A DNA stretch of 64,000 nt from Arthrobacter sp. (GCA_031277795.1 JAITLQ010000005.1:186001-250000); one strand, 5' to 3'. Shown: positions 23,987 through 33,477, numbered from the stretch's first letter. Numbers and translations are program-made. The notes: generated by a model not told the origin, from the letters alone.

Positions 23987-26010
23987 GCGTCTTCGATAGC
24001 GAGGAGTTGAAGGTCGAGGACCTCCTCACCCACGCGGTGGGGGGCCTCGGCGGCCAGCGCCGCGAGGGCCAGCATCAGATGGCCCGCAAGGTGGACGAGG
24101 CCCTCACCGAGGGCAAGCACCTGCTGGTGCAGGCCGGCACAGGCACCGGCAAGTCCCTGGCCTACCTGGTGCCGGCCATCAAGCACGCCCTGGACTCCGA
24201 GAAACCGATCATCGTCTCGACGGCCACGCTCGCGCTGCAGTCCCAGATCGTCAGCCGCGACGTCCCGCGCTTGCTCGAGACCCTCGGTCCCGAGCTCCCG
24301 CGCGAGGTGGACGTCGCCCTGCTCAAGGGCCGCAACAACTACGTGTGCAAGTACAAGCTCGGCGGCGGCTACCCGGACGAGGAAGACACCCTCTTCGGGA
24401 TCGAGGAGGCCGGCGGCTCCAAGCCCGTCTTCAACGATGCTCCCAACTCCTCCTTCGGCCGCGAGGTGGTGCGCCTGCGCGAGTGGGCCGAGGAGACGGA
24501 GACGGGCGACCGGGACGAGGTCACCCCCTCGGTGTCGGACAAGGCCTGGCGCCAGGTGTCGGTCTCCTCCATGGAGTGCCTCGGCGCCCAGGCCTGCCCC
24601 ATGGCGGACGAGTGCTTCACGGAGCGGGCCCGCGCCCACGCCGCCGAGGCCGACGTCGTCGTGACGAACCACGCCATGCTTGCCGTCTCCGCCTTCGAGG
24701 GCCTGGCCGTGCTGCCGGACTTCGACGCCGTCATCATCGACGAGGCCCACGAGCTGCAGGATCGGGTGACGTCGGCCGTGACGAAGCCGCTCTCCGCCTC
24801 CGCCGTCTCGCACGCCGCGGCCGCGGCACGCAAGCATCTCAAGTCCACGGTCAAGGCCCTGAAGGACGCCGGCGTTGCCCTCGAGAAGGCGACCATCGGC
24901 GTGCCGACCGGCCTGTTGCCGCGCGGCCTCACCGAGGAGATGGGAGCCGCCGTGGACGCCGTCCGCGACGCGGCCAAGGTGGCCCTGGCCGAGTCCAAGC
25001 CGGAGCCTGGCGCCCCGGCGGACGGCGGCCGCCAGACCGCCCGCTCCGAGCTGGCGCAGCTCGTGGAGCTCGCCGATCGCCTGCTTGGGGCCCATCACGA
25101 GCGTGAGGTCGTGTGGGCGGCGCGCCCCGGCCAGTTCGAGCCGGGTCGCGGCTACGTGGTGCCGGGCGACGACACCCCGGCCGTCCTCATGGTCGCCCCG
25201 CTCTCGGTGGCCGGCCAGCTGCGCGAGGGACTCTTCGACGGCCACACGGTGGTGCTCACCTCCGCCACGCTGGCCCTCGGCGCCAAGTTCGAGCCCGTGG
25301 CGGGGGACCTCGGTCTCATGGGCGCGGGGGCTCCCGAGTGGGAGGCCTTGGACGTGGGCAGCCCCTTCGACTACCCGGCGCAGGGCATGCTCTATGTGGC
25401 GCGTCACCTTCCCCCGCCCGGGCGGGGTCTGTCCGATGCCGCCCTCGACGAGATCGAGGCGCTGATCAAGGCCTCCGGCGGCGCCGCCCTGGCGCTGTTC
25501 TCCTCGCGCCGCGCGGCGGAGGAGGCGGCCGAGGCGCTGCGCAAGCGCGTCGAGGTGCCCATCCTGTGCCAGGGCGATGCGAGCATCCCCGAGTTGGTGC
25601 GCACCTTCGCGGCCGACGAGGAGACCTGCCTGTTCGGCACCATGACCCTGTGGCAGGGCGTCGACGTCCCCGGTCCCCATTGCCGGCTCGTCATCATCGA
25701 CCGCATCCCGTTCCCGCGCCCGGACGATCCGCTCTCCACGGCCCGCACACGCGACGTCAACCAGCGCGGCGGGAACGGCTTCATGGCCGTTTCGGCCCAG
25801 CACGCCGCCGTCCGTCTGGCGCAGGGCGCCGGCCGGCTCATCCGTTCGGTGGGAGACCGCGGCGTGGTGGCGATCCTGGATTCCCGCATGGTGAGCAAGG
25901 GCTACGGCGGTTTCCTCAAGGACACGCTGCCGCCGCTGTGGCCCACCACCGACCGGACCACGGTGCTCGGGGCGTTGGGACGCCTCTCGCAGCTGCCGGC
26001 GAGCTCGTAG
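23983..26010 (+). CDS. dinG: DinG/YoaA-type ATP-dependent helicase
   Basis: The 675-residue protein is an XPD-like superfamily 2 helicase. Walker A is AGTGTGKS (residues 51-58), the DEAH box lies near 253 (IIDEAHELQ), and cysteines near 122 (NYVCKYK), 199, 205 and 211 (MECLGAQACPMADEC) should hold a 4Fe-4S cluster. Such helicases unwind R-loops and other structures during repair. The GTG start overlaps hflX. It is convergent with lexA across a shared terminator. Assignment to DinG rather than the close paralogue YoaA is not certain. Confidence 0.94.
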   Translation: MSVFDSEELKVEDLLTHAVGGLGGQRREGQHQMARKVDEALTEGKHLLVQAGTGTGKSLAYLVPAIKHALDSEKPIIVSTATLALQSQIVSRDVPRLLETLGPELPREVDVALLKGRNNYVCKYKLGGGYPDEEDTLFGIEEAGGSKPVFNDAPNSSFGREVVRLREWAEETETGDRDEVTPSVSDKAWRQVSVSSMECLGAQACPMADECFTERARAHAAEADVVVTNHAMLAVSAFEGLAVLPDFDAVIIDEAHELQDRVTSAVTKPLSASAVSHAAAAARKHLKSTVKALKDAGVALEKATIGVPTGLLPRGLTEEMGAAVDAVRDAAKVALAESKPEPGAPADGGRQTARSELAQLVELADRLLGAHHEREVVWAARPGQFEPGRGYVVPGDDTPAVLMVAPLSVAGQLREGLFDGHTVVLTSATLALGAKFEPVAGDLGLMGAGAPEWEALDVGSPFDYPAQGMLYVARHLPPPGRGLSDAALDEIEALIKASGGAALALFSSRRAAEEAAEALRKRVEVPILCQGDASIPELVRTFAADEETCLFGTMTLWQGVDVPGPHCRLVIIDRIPFPRPDDPLSTARTRDVNQRGGNGFMAVSAQHAAVRLAQGAGRLIRSVGDRGVVAILDSRMVSKGYGGFLKDTLPPLWPTTDRTTVLGALGRLSQLPASS

Positions 26011-26050
26011 CGCTCTCGCGACGCTCGAGCGCTAAGACTCGAGCGCTACG

Positions 26051-26090
26051 ACAAGGGGCCCGCGATCCACCTGGATCGCGGGCCCCTTGT
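26051..26090. terminator. bidirectional terminator between dinG and lexA
   Basis: A perfect 18-bp stem (left arm 26051-26068, loop ACCT, right arm 26073-26090) is followed by CTTTT. It lies 40 bp after dinG and 10 bp before the lexA stop, so it can serve both convergent genes. Confidence 0.93.
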
Positions 26091-26100
26091 CTTTTCGGCG

Positions 26101-26832
26101 TCAGAGCGCGCGCAGCACCGAGACGACCTTGCCCATCACCGTGGCGTGATCGCCGAGGATCGGCTCGTACTGCGAGTTCTGGGGGAGCAACCACGTGTGT
26201 CCGTCCCGCTGCCGGAACGTCTTCACCGTGGCCTCGTCGTCCAGCAGCGCGGCGACGATGTCCCCGTTGATCGCGTTGTCCTGGCGGCGGACCACGACCC
26301 AATCGCCGTCGCAGATCGCGGCGTCGATCATGGAATCGCCGGAGACCTTGAGCATGAACAGCTCGCCGTGCCCCACGAGCTGGCGGGGGAGCGGGAAGAC
26401 GTCCTCCACCTGCTGCTCGGCCAGGATGGGCCCGCCGGCCGCGATGCGGCCGACCAGCGGCACCATGGCCTGCTGCTCGGTGCCGGGGAAGTCCAGGACG
26501 GCGGGGGTTTCCTGCCCGACGGCGGTGGGCTGGGTGCTTGCCTCGCTCGCCTGGGTGGCGCGGCCGGGCTCGAGGCGCTGCCCGTCCGGGCCGAGGACCT
26601 CGATGGCGCGGGGGAGCCGCGGGTCGCGGCGAACGTAGCCGGCCTTTTCGAGCTGACCGAGCTGGTGGGTGACCGAGGAGAGGGACTTCAGCCCGACGGC
26701 GTCGCCGATCTCCCGCATGGTGGGCGGGTAGCCGTGCTTCTCGGTGGACGAGGTGATGGCCTCGAGGATGTTGCGCTGGCGGGTGGTCAGCGCCTTGCGC
26801 GGTGCCTGCGACTCGGTACTGGGGCTGCTCAC
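26101..26832 (-). CDS. lexA: SOS repressor LexA
   Basis: LexA represses DNA-damage genes and cleaves itself when RecA filaments form. The winged HTH covers residues 15-80 ([20 protein letters not shown]); the cleavage site is Ala132-Gly133 (RIAAGGP); the catalytic pair is Ser167 (GDSMID) and Lys204 (DEATVKTFR). The linker of about 45 residues is longer than in E. coli. The GTG start is chosen because GCAGGAGG precedes it; a longer open frame upstream lacks such a site. It is divergent from the LysM gene across a region of LexA-box-like sequences, as in other actinobacteria. Confidence 0.97.
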   Translation of the reverse strand: MSSPSTESQAPRKALTTRQRNILEAITSSTEKHGYPPTMREIGDAVGLKSLSSVTHQLGQLEKAGYVRRDPRLPRAIEVLGPDGQRLEPGRATQASEASTQPTAVGQETPAVLDFPGTEQQAMVPLVGRIAAGGPILAEQQVEDVFPLPRQLVGHGELFMLKVSGDSMIDAAICDGDWVVVRRQDNAINGDIVAALLDDEATVKTFRQRDGHTWLLPQNSQYEPILGDHATVMGKVVSVLRAL

Positions 26833-26944
26833 GCGTTCCTCCTGCGCTACTCCGCTCGTCGGAGCGGGGGCGTACCCCGGCCGGGTTTGACCGAGTTGTC
26901 GGGGGTGGCGTCTTCCATGGGAACCGCACCCCTTCTTGGGCTCA

Positions 26945-26973
26945 AGGTTAGGCCACGAGGGGACGCAGTTCAA
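26945..26973 (-). promoter_or_regulatory. lexA promoter
   Basis: On the minus strand TTGAAC (26968-26973) and TAACCT (26945-26950) are spaced by 17 bp. Transcription from about 26938 would give a leader of about 105 nt. GTTCGAAC (26980-26987) lies immediately upstream of the -35 box. Confidence 0.6.
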
Positions 26974-27002
26974 AGATTTGTTCGAACGTGTCTCGACATC
27001 GA

Positions 27003-27086
27003 TCGAACACACGTGCTAGAAATGATCCAACGCACTTCGAAGATCTCTTCGAACGATGCACTCCAGTGGTTTCGAATCCGTTCGAA
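27003..27086. promoter_or_regulatory. cluster of LexA-box-like sites
   Basis: The actinobacterial SOS box is TCGAAC-N4-GTTCGA. TCGAACACACGTGCTA (27003-27018) and TCGAAGATCTCTTCGA (27037-27052) each match 10 of 12 positions. TTCGAATCCGTTCGAA (27071-27086) is a perfect repeat of TTCGAA but with shorter spacing. All lie between lexA and the LysM gene, which starts at 27098, so LexA probably represses both. Confidence 0.65.
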
Positions 27087-27097
27087 AGGTGAACCCA

Positions 27098-27454
27098 ATG
27101 TCGCAGCTCGCATTCTCCGCTCCCGCCCAGCAGCTCGCACCGATCCGCCTGACGGCCCGCGGCCGCCTGGTCCTGCTGGCGCTGCCGCTGCTGCTCATCG
27201 TCACCGTCGCCACGCTCATCATCGGGGCCTGGCTCGCGCCGGCCAGCGCATCGCAGACGCGCCTCACCGGTCCCGGCACGGGCCTGGAACAGGTCACCGT
27301 GGTCGAGGGCGACTCGCTCTGGGGGCTGGCGAGGGAATTCGCCCCCACGCAGGACACCCGCGAGGTCGTGGCCCGCATCGCGTCCTTGAACGAGGACACC
27401 GGGGTGCTCAAGCCCGGCCAGACCCTCGTGGTTCCGAGCGACGCACAGGACTAA
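27098..27454 (+). CDS. LysM membrane protein, DivS/ChiZ/YneA-type SOS division inhibitor candidate
   Basis: The 118-residue protein has a cytoplasmic N-terminus, one transmembrane helix (about residues 24-46) and an external LysM domain (65-112, VTVVEGDSLWGLAREF). This architecture and the position divergent from lexA match Corynebacterium DivS and Mycobacterium Rv2719c (ChiZ), SOS-induced proteins that delay septation; sequence identity across these families is low. ATG follows GAAAGGTGA and lies just 11 bp downstream of the last LexA-box-like repeat, which supports damage induction. No hydrolase domain is present beyond LysM. Confidence 0.82.
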   Translation: MSQLAFSAPAQQLAPIRLTARGRLVLLALPLLLIVTVATLIIGAWLAPASASQTRLTGPGTGLEQVTVVEGDSLWGLAREFAPTQDTREVVARIASLNEDTGVLKPGQTLVVPSDAQD

Positions 27455-27662
27455 TGCCAGGCGCGGCGCGGGCCCGGGGGCACTCGCCGCACTCCTCGGT
27501 GGGGTCGCCCGCACCGCTCGGGCCGCCCGGCCCGGTATCCATACCCAGGCGCCTCCGCCCCTCCAGACGTGTGAGCCAGCGGCTCACGCCCCACGTGGTC
27601 CCTTCGAGGGTGCTGCAGACGACAGGTCACCTCGTCTGCCTCGACGGGTCACACCCCTCACG

Positions 27663-27691
27663 GCCCCGGCCTCCGTCATGGAGGCCGGGGC
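27663..27691 (+). terminator. hairpin just before hisC
   Basis: A 12-bp stem (27663-27674 with 27680-27691, loop GTCAT) lies only 28 bp before the hisC start. It is followed by CTCTGTCG rather than a T run. It most likely terminates the LysM transcript, since the hisC -10 box lies downstream of it. A second small hairpin, GTGAGCC-AGC-GGCTCAC, is at 27571-27587. Nothing coding was seen in 27455-27719. Confidence 0.65.
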
Positions 27692-27707
27692 TCTGTCGTG
27701 TCAGATC

Positions 27708-27713
27708 TAGACT
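27708..27713 (+). promoter_or_regulatory. -10 hexamer of hisC, probably leaderless
   Basis: TAGACT lies six bases before the GTG of hisC, with no Shine-Dalgarno sequence, so the his operon mRNA probably starts at the GTG. Confidence 0.5.
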
Positions 27714-27719
27714 TCTTGC

Positions 27720-28841
27720 GTGAGCCAAGATCGCCTCGAACTTCTGTCCCAGCTGCCCCTGCGCGAGAACCTGCGCGGGCTTTCCCCCTACGGCGCGCCC
27801 CAGATCGACGTGCCCGTCCAGCTGAACGTGAACGAGAACACCCATCCCATGCCGCAGGCGGTCATCGACGCGATCACCGAGGCGGTTCGCGAGGCGGCCG
27901 CCACGCTCAACCGCTACCCCGACCGGGAGTTCGTTGCGCTGCGCGAGGACCTCGCCGCCTACCTTGGCCACGGCCTCAGCGCCGAGAACCTCTGGGCCGC
28001 CAACGGTTCGAACGAGGTGCTGCAGCAGATCCTCCAGGCCTTCGGCGGGCCCGGTCGCACGCTCCTGAGCTTCCCGCCGACCTACTCGATGTACCCGCTG
28101 CTGGCCTCCGGCACCGACACCGGCTACCTCGAGGGCAAGCGCACCGGCGACTACACGCTCTCCGCCGACGACGCCGCGCGCCAGGTGATCGAGCACGAGC
28201 CGAACATCGTGTTCCTCTGCTCACCGAACAACCCCACGGGCACCGCCCTCGGCCTCGACGTCATCGAGGCCGTGTATGAGGCCGGCCGAGCCTTCGACTC
28301 GGTGGTCGTCGTGGACGAGGCCTACGCCGAGTTCGCCCTGGCCGGCACCGAGTCGGCGCTGACCCTGTTGCCCGGGCGCGAGCGGCTCATCGTCACCCGC
28401 ACGATGTCCAAGGCCTTCGCCCTCGCCGGCGCCCGCCTCGGCTACCTGGCGGCCGCCCCGCAGGTGATCGACGCGCTGCGCCTCGTGCGCCTGCCGTACC
28501 ACCTCTCCGCCGTGACGCAGGCGACCGCCCGCGCAGCGCTGGCCCAGGCCGATGTCCTGCTCGAGAACGTCGAGGACATCAAGCGCCAGCGCGATCGCAT
28601 CGTCTCCGAGCTGACGGCCCTCGGCCTGGTTCCGGCCGTCTCGGACTCGAACTTCGTGACCTTCGGCCGCCTGAGCGACCCCAACGCGGTGTTCGAGGCG
28701 CTCCTGTCCGACGGGATCATCGTGCGCAACAACGGCCTCCCCGGCCAGCTGCGCGTCACCGCCGGAACCGAGGCGGAGACCACGGCCTTCCTCGAGAGCC
28801 TGCGCCGCTACCTCGAGGCCCACCCCGAGGCCACGGCCTGA
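27720..28841 (+). CDS. hisC: histidinol-phosphate aminotransferase
   Basis: HisC transfers the amino group of glutamate to imidazole-acetol phosphate in histidine synthesis. The 373-residue fold-type I PLP enzyme carries the PLP lysine at about Lys231 (TMSKAFALAGARLGY), the SPNNPTG substrate loop and the VVVDEAYAEF strand. It is the first gene of the his cluster hisC-hisB-hisH-small protein-hisA; hisD, usually just upstream, is not in the window. A GTG start is supported by the -10 spacing and by alignment of SQDRLELLSQLPLRENLRG with family N-termini. Confidence 0.97.
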   Translation: MSQDRLELLSQLPLRENLRGLSPYGAPQIDVPVQLNVNENTHPMPQAVIDAITEAVREAAATLNRYPDREFVALREDLAAYLGHGLSAENLWAANGSNEVLQQILQAFGGPGRTLLSFPPTYSMYPLLASGTDTGYLEGKRTGDYTLSADDAARQVIEHEPNIVFLCSPNNPTGTALGLDVIEAVYEAGRAFDSVVVVDEAYAEFALAGTESALTLLPGRERLIVTRTMSKAFALAGARLGYLAAAPQVIDALRLVRLPYHLSAVTQATARAALAQADVLLENVEDIKRQRDRIVSELTALGLVPAVSDSNFVTFGRLSDPNAVFEALLSDGIIVRNNGLPGQLRVTAGTEAETTAFLESLRRYLEAHPEATA

Positions 28842-28866
28842 GCGCCCCGCGCGTCGGGCGGCCACG

Positions 28867-28872
28867 TAGACT
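28867..28872 (+). promoter_or_regulatory. possible -10 hexamer before hisB
   Basis: TAGACT in the 73-bp hisC-hisB gap could give an internal promoter with a leader of about 36 nt. Confidence 0.35.
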
Positions 28873-28914
28873 AATCAGACCCACCCCTCATTGAGCGACG
28901 GAGTACGAAACAGC

Positions 28915-29535
28915 ATGCCCGCCGAACTCCTCTCCGGCCGCAAGGCCCGGATGGAACGCGTCACCAGCGAGTCAAGCGTGCTCGTCGAGATCGATCTCGA
29001 CGGCACCGGCCGCGCCACCATCGACACCTCGGTGCCCTTCTACGACCACATGCTCACGGCCCTGGCCAAGCATTCGCTGATCGACCTGACCGTGAAGTCG
29101 ACGGGGGACACCCACATCGACGTCCACCACACCGTGGAGGACACCGCGATCGCCTTCGGCGAGGTGCTGCGCGCCGCCCTCGGAGACAAGAGCGGCATCC
29201 GTCGCTTCGGCACGGCCACCGTCCCGCTGGACGAGTCGCTCGCCCGCGCCGTCGTCGACATCTCGGGCCGCCCCTTCCTGGTGCACGAGGGCGAGCCGGA
29301 GGGACAGCAGTACCACCTCATCGGCGGTCACTTCACGGGTTCCATGACCCGTCACGTGTTCGAGGCCATCGCCTTCCACGCCGGCATCTGCCTGCACGTG
29401 GACGTGCTGCGCGGCCGCGACCCCCACCACATCGTGGAGTCGCAGTTCAAGGCCTTCGCCCGCGCCCTGCGCGAGGCAGTGGAGCCCGATGAGCGCATGG
29501 CCGGGCAGATCCCCTCCACCAAGGGCGCCCTCTGA
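28915..29535 (+). CDS. hisB: imidazoleglycerol-phosphate dehydratase
   Basis: HisB removes water from imidazoleglycerol phosphate, using a di-manganese site. The 206-residue protein is the monofunctional dehydratase without a phosphatase domain. The metal-binding histidine clusters are present: [24 protein letters not shown], and [13 protein letters not shown]-type [14 protein letters not shown] followed by [13 protein letters not shown] is chosen by homology; GGAG lies 11 bases upstream. The stop codon shares a base with the hisH start (TGATG). Confidence 0.97.
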   Translation: MPAELLSGRKARMERVTSESSVLVEIDLDGTGRATIDTSVPFYDHMLTALAKHSLIDLTVKSTGDTHIDVHHTVEDTAIAFGEVLRAALGDKSGIRRFGTATVPLDESLARAVVDISGRPFLVHEGEPEGQQYHLIGGHFTGSMTRHVFEAIAFHAGICLHVDVLRGRDPHHIVESQFKAFARALREAVEPDERMAGQIPSTKGAL

Positions 29536-30167
29536 TGGCACCCAAGGTCACCGTCCTCGACTACGGGGCCGGCAACGTCCGCTCCGCCGTGCGCGCACTC
29601 GAGCACGTCGGCGCCGAGGTCAAGCTCTCCCGCGATCCGGCGGACATCCGCGAGGCGGACGGCCTGCTGGTGCCGGGTGTCGGCGCGTACGCGGCCGTCA
29701 TGGAGGCGCTCAAGGCCTCCGGCTCGCTGCGCCACCTCGGCTACCGCATCGCCGGCGGCCGCGCCACGATGGGCATCTGCGTCGGCCACCAGGTCCTCTT
29801 CGAGGCCGGCGTCGAGCACGGCGTGCGCACCGAGGGGCTGGCCGAGTGGCCGGGCGTCGTGGAGCGCCTGCCCGCCGAGGTGGTCCCGCACATGGGCTGG
29901 AACACCGTGAAGGCCCCGGAGGGCTCGCGCCTCTTCGAAGGCATCGAGGACGAGCGCTTCTACTTTGTGCACTCCTACGGCGTGCTCGATTGGAACTTCG
30001 ACGTGACCCAGCCGGCCATGAGGCCGCCGCTCGTCACGTGGGCCGAACACGGGGCCCCGTTCATCGCCGCGGTGGAGAACGGTTCGCTCAGCGCCACGCA
30101 GTTCCACCCGGAGAAGTCCGGTGACGCCGGTGCCGCGCTGCTGAAGAATTGGATGGGGACCTTCTGA
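29535..30167 (+). CDS. hisH: imidazole glycerol phosphate synthase, glutaminase subunit
   Basis: HisH hydrolyses glutamine and channels ammonia to HisF, which is not in the window. The 210-residue class I amidotransferase has nucleophile Cys82 ([11 protein letters not shown]) and the His/Glu dyad in [10 protein letters not shown]. The start overlaps hisB by one base and its stop overlaps the next small gene by one base (TGATG), so translation is coupled across three genes. Confidence 0.97.
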   Translation: MAPKVTVLDYGAGNVRSAVRALEHVGAEVKLSRDPADIREADGLLVPGVGAYAAVMEALKASGSLRHLGYRIAGGRATMGICVGHQVLFEAGVEHGVRTEGLAEWPGVVERLPAEVVPHMGWNTVKAPEGSRLFEGIEDERFYFVHSYGVLDWNFDVTQPAMRPPLVTWAEHGAPFIAAVENGSLSATQFHPEKSGDAGAALLKNWMGTF

Positions 30168-30322
30168 TGGGACCGATCCTGCTCATGGCCCTCGGCGGCC
30201 TGCTCGCGGGCGGCGCCTTCTCCCTCAAGAAGCAGGGCGCCGGCCTCACGTGGGTCATCGCCTGCTCCGCGTTGGCGGTCATGTCGCTCGTGGCGGCGTG
30301 GGCCCTCACCTACAAGCTCTAG
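30167..30322 (+). CDS. 51-residue two-helix membrane protein in the his operon
   Basis: The ATG shares a base with the hisH stop codon, as hisH does with hisB, and the frame runs 51 codons. The product has two hydrophobic segments, [14 protein letters not shown] (residues 5-18) and [21 protein letters not shown] (29-49), joined by a short loop with KKQG. It has no known domain. The coupling and good codon use argue that it is real. A strong hairpin follows. Its role in the histidine operon is unknown. Confidence 0.7.
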   Translation: MGPILLMALGGLLAGGAFSLKKQGAGLTWVIACSALAVMSLVAAWALTYKL

Positions 30323-30346
30323 CCCGTTCCCTACCTCGGGCATCAC

Positions 30347-30372
30347 GCGGCGCGGCCCCCGGGCCGCGCCGC
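30347..30372 (+). terminator. hairpin between the small membrane gene and hisA
   Basis: GCGGCGCGGCCC and GGGCCGCGCCGC form a perfect 12-bp stem with only two bases between, in practice an 11-bp stem with a 4-nt loop. TTCC follows; there is no T run. It could reduce read-through into hisA. Confidence 0.55.
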
Positions 30373-30428
30373 TTCCATCACCACACTCGCCTTCGGCCGC
30401 GCCGCGGCCAAACCCTAGGACACGCACC

Positions 30429-31175
30429 ATGAGTGAGACCTCCGAGGCCCAGCGCCTCGTCCTGTTCCCCGCCGTCGACATCGCCGATGGCCAGGCCGTC
30501 CGCCTGGTCCAGGGCGAGGCCGGCTCCGAGACCGGCTACGGCGATCCCTTCGACGCCGCGGCCAAGTGGCAGGAGGCCGGCGCCGAGTGGATCCACGTCG
30601 TCGACCTCGACGCCGCCTTCGACCGCGGCTCAAACGTCGAGGTGTTGCGCCGGATCGCCACGGAGCTGCACCTGAAGGTGGAGCTCTCCGGCGGCATCCG
30701 CGACGACGCCTCGCTCGCCCGCGCCGCCGAGTGGGGTGCCTCCCGCGTCAACATCGGCACGGCCGCCCTGGAGAACCCGGAGTGGACCGCCCGCGCCATC
30801 GCCGAGTACGGCGACCTCATCGCCGTCGGCCTCGACGTGCGCGGCACCACGCTCTCCGGCCACGGCTGGACCAAGGACGGCGGCGACCTCTGGGACGTCC
30901 TCGCCCGCCTCGAGGACGCCGGGTGCGCACGCTACGTCGTCACCGACGTCACCAAGGACGGCACCCTGACGGGTCCCAACACCGAACTGCTCGGCGACAT
31001 CGCGCGCCGCACGCACAAGCCGGTCATCGCCTCCGGCGGCATCTCCTCCCTCGAGGACCTCGCCGCCCTGCGCGCCCTCGTGGCGGACGGCGTCGAGGGC
31101 GCCATCGTGGGCAAGGCCCTGTACGCCGGTCGCTTCACGCTGCCCGAGGCGCTTGAGGTGGCCGGACGCCCGTGA
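30429..31175 (+). CDS. hisA: phosphoribosyl isomerase HisA/PriA
   Basis: HisA isomerises ProFAR to PRFAR. In many actinobacteria without trpF this enzyme (PriA) also isomerises phosphoribosylanthranilate; the dual function is likely but cannot be read directly. The 248-residue TIM barrel shows the first catalytic Asp (Asp17, [10 protein letters not shown]), the second in [11 protein letters not shown], and the phosphate-binding IASGGISS loop. The stop overlaps the sseB-like gene (GTGA). No strong ribosome-binding site is present before the ATG. Confidence 0.95.
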   Translation: MSETSEAQRLVLFPAVDIADGQAVRLVQGEAGSETGYGDPFDAAAKWQEAGAEWIHVVDLDAAFDRGSNVEVLRRIATELHLKVELSGGIRDDASLARAAEWGASRVNIGTAALENPEWTARAIAEYGDLIAVGLDVRGTTLSGHGWTKDGGDLWDVLARLEDAGCARYVVTDVTKDGTLTGPNTELLGDIARRTHKPVIASGGISSLEDLAALRALVADGVEGAIVGKALYAGRFTLPEALEVAGRP

Positions 31176-32026
31176 GCCCCAAGAAGGAACTGCCCGAGCA
31201 CATCAAGGCGGCGCTGTTGCGCGGCGCCGGCGGCGCCACGGACACCGCCGGCCAGTCGTGGGAGGGGCGTGATCTCTCCGGCGAGGGCAATCCGCTGCAT
31301 CGCCACGACGGCGACGACGGCACGGCGGACGCCCGTCTCGAGCTGGCGCTCGAGGGTCTCTACGCCGGCATGAACGGCGAGGAGACGATCGTCGAGGCCC
31401 TCGCCGACGCCCGCGTGTTTGTCCCCGTCATCGCCCAGACGGGCGAGACGGTCGTGGGCGCCCACGGCGAGATCGAGGACAAGGAGGCGGACATGGCCCT
31501 GGTCATGATCTCCGCCCCCGACGGCCGCAAGGCGCTGCCCATCTTCTCCGCCGTAGATCTGCTCACCCAGTGGCACCCCGAGGCCCGGCCCGTGGCCGTG
31601 TACGCCCCCCGCGCCGCGCTCTCCGCCGCGGCCGAGGAGGCCCAGCTCTTGGTCCTGGACCCGGGCGCGGAGATCACCTTCGTGGTGCGCCGCCCGGCCG
31701 TGTGGGCCCTCGCCCAGCAACGCCGCTGGGTCCCCAGCTACAAGGACGAGACGCTGCTCCCGGCGCTGCAGTCGGTGGCCGATGCCACCGACGGCGTGAG
31801 CGGACTCGTGCTGGAACCGGGACCGGGCGTGGCCTCCCGCGCCCGCGACGGCCGCCTCCTGGAGGGCGGCGGGCACGGGCCGGAGCTCGGCATCACGATC
31901 ATCGTCGGCCCGGAGCTGACGGACGAGGACGTCCCCGGCCTCGTTGCCAAGGTGCAGGACGCCCTGGGGGAGATCGAGACGCTGCGGGAGGCCGCCGACT
32001 CGGTCACCATGGGCGTGCGCAGGTGA
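31172..32026 (+). CDS. SseB-family protein
   Basis: The 284-residue protein carries an SseB N-terminal-like domain (residues about 60-170; [23 protein letters not shown]), found in proteins of unclear function and in some type III secretion and ESX-associated proteins. In actinobacteria it often follows hisA, as here. No signal peptide or membrane segment is visible. GTGA overlaps join it to hisA on one side and the MFS gene on the other. Confidence 0.85.
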   Translation: MSPKKELPEHIKAALLRGAGGATDTAGQSWEGRDLSGEGNPLHRHDGDDGTADARLELALEGLYAGMNGEETIVEALADARVFVPVIAQTGETVVGAHGEIEDKEADMALVMISAPDGRKALPIFSAVDLLTQWHPEARPVAVYAPRAALSAAAEEAQLLVLDPGAEITFVVRRPAVWALAQQRRWVPSYKDETLLPALQSVADATDGVSGLVLEPGPGVASRARDGRLLEGGGHGPELGITIIVGPELTDEDVPGLVAKVQDALGEIETLREAADSVTMGVRR

Positions 32027-33312
32027 GCGCGGAGACGGCTCCCGGCGGCGCCTTCGCCCAGTATTGGCGCGTCCTGCGCCGCCCGCACGTGGCGCCGCTG
32101 CTGGCCGTCGGCTTCCTGGGGCGGCTCCCGCACTCGGTGACGGCCGTGCTGGTCACGCTGCACGTCACGCACACGCTGGGGATGGACTACCTCTACGCCG
32201 GCATGGCGGCGGCCATCCTCACGATCGGCATCGCCTTCGGTTCGCCGTGGCGCGGGCGCCGCATCGACACGGTCGGCCTGCGCCGCGCCGTCGTGCCCTC
32301 CATCATCGTGGAGGGCCTGGCGTGGGGCCTCGCCCCGTTCGTGAGCTACCCGTTCCTGCTGGTCCTGCTCTTCGCGGCCGGCCTGTATTCGCTCCCGGTC
32401 TTCACGATCATCCGGCAGTCGCTCTCCGTCATGATGCGAGGGGACGATCGGCGCACCTCGTTCTCCCTCGACTCGATGGTGACCGAGCTGGTCTTCATCC
32501 TCGGCCCGGGCGGCTCCGCCGTGGTGGCGAGCCTGCTCTCCTCCAAGGTGGCGCTCCTGGCCACGGGCGCCCTCGTGGTGCTCGCCGGCGTCGTGCTGCT
32601 CTGGCGCAACCCGCCCACGCGCTCCTCGCAGCTCGAGGGCACGGAGCACCGCGAGGCGATCGGCGAACTCGAGGCCCCCGGGCGTTACGACGAGGCACCC
32701 GTGGTCACGGGCGCCATCCCCGTCGTCAACGCGCAGGCACCGGCTCCCGGGCGCTTCTCGTGGGTCACGCCCGGCGTCATTGCGATGCTCATCATGAGCG
32801 CGGGTGCCGGCATGTCCCTCTCCGGCACCGAGGTGGGCGTCGTGGCCTTCTCCGAGCATGCTGGCGACACGAGCATGGGGCTGTGGTGGGCCTACGGCGT
32901 GTGGTCGGCGGCGTCCCTCGTGGGCGGCTTCCTCTACGGCGCGCAGAAGCGTCGCTACGATCCGCTGGGGATCATCACCGTGATGGGCATCGCGCTCATC
33001 CCGGCGGCGTTTGCACCGGACATGTTCTGGCTCGGCCTCCTCTTGGTGCTCTCCGGCTTCTTCGTCGCCCCGCTCATGACGGCCGCCTCCGAGCGCCTCA
33101 CCGAGCAGGTGGTGGAGCGGCACCGCGGCGAGGCCATGGGCTGGTACGGCTCGGCCATGACGGCCGGCACCGCGCTCGGCACGCCGCTCGTGGGTGTCGT
33201 CATCGACACGGCCGGCCCGCAGACGGCCTTCCTGGCCCTGGCCGGTGTGGCCATCGTGACGGGCCTGGGCACCATCGCGCTGCGCAGCGCACGCCGCGCC
33301 AGGCGCGCCTGA
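32023..33312 (+). CDS. MFS transporter
   Basis: The 429-residue protein has about twelve hydrophobic helices in two halves separated by a cytoplasmic loop at about 200-240 (LEGTEHREAIGELEAPGRYDE is part of it). The start QYWRVLRRPHVAPLLAVGFL and the pattern of helices fit drug- or metabolite-exporting MFS families found after hisA-sseB in Micrococcales. The substrate is unknown. The GTG start overlaps sseB. Transcription ends before a strong hairpin at 33444. Confidence 0.88.
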   Translation: MSAETAPGGAFAQYWRVLRRPHVAPLLAVGFLGRLPHSVTAVLVTLHVTHTLGMDYLYAGMAAAILTIGIAFGSPWRGRRIDTVGLRRAVVPSIIVEGLAWGLAPFVSYPFLLVLLFAAGLYSLPVFTIIRQSLSVMMRGDDRRTSFSLDSMVTELVFILGPGGSAVVASLLSSKVALLATGALVVLAGVVLLWRNPPTRSSQLEGTEHREAIGELEAPGRYDEAPVVTGAIPVVNAQAPAPGRFSWVTPGVIAMLIMSAGAGMSLSGTEVGVVAFSEHAGDTSMGLWWAYGVWSAASLVGGFLYGAQKRRYDPLGIITVMGIALIPAAFAPDMFWLGLLLVLSGFFVAPLMTAASERLTEQVVERHRGEAMGWYGSAMTAGTALGTPLVGVVIDTAGPQTAFLALAGVAIVTGLGTIALRSARRARRA

Positions 33313-33443
33313 GCTAGACGCCTCCGCGCCGGGGTGCCCGGCACCGCTGGCGCCTCGCGTGCCATACGTGCCTCCCCGCCCGACGTCGCCCGCTCGGCTT
33401 GGGCGGGCGCCGTCGGGCCCGGGTGGCAACGACAAAACAACAA

Positions 33444-33477
33444 ACGGCGGCGCTCCCCTCTTGGGGAGCGCCGCCGT
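33444..33477 (-). terminator. terminator of the DUF1844 gene
   Basis: A perfect 15-bp stem (33444-33458 with 33463-33477, loop TCTT) lies 19 bp past the minus-strand stop codon. On the minus strand it is followed by TTTGTTGTTTTGTC, a good U-rich tail. It may also stop read-through from the MFS gene. Confidence 0.9.

Noticed and set aside
27071-27086. TTCGAATCC resembling the T-loop of a tRNA
   Set aside because: No acceptor or anticodon stems surround it; it belongs to the LexA-box-like cluster.
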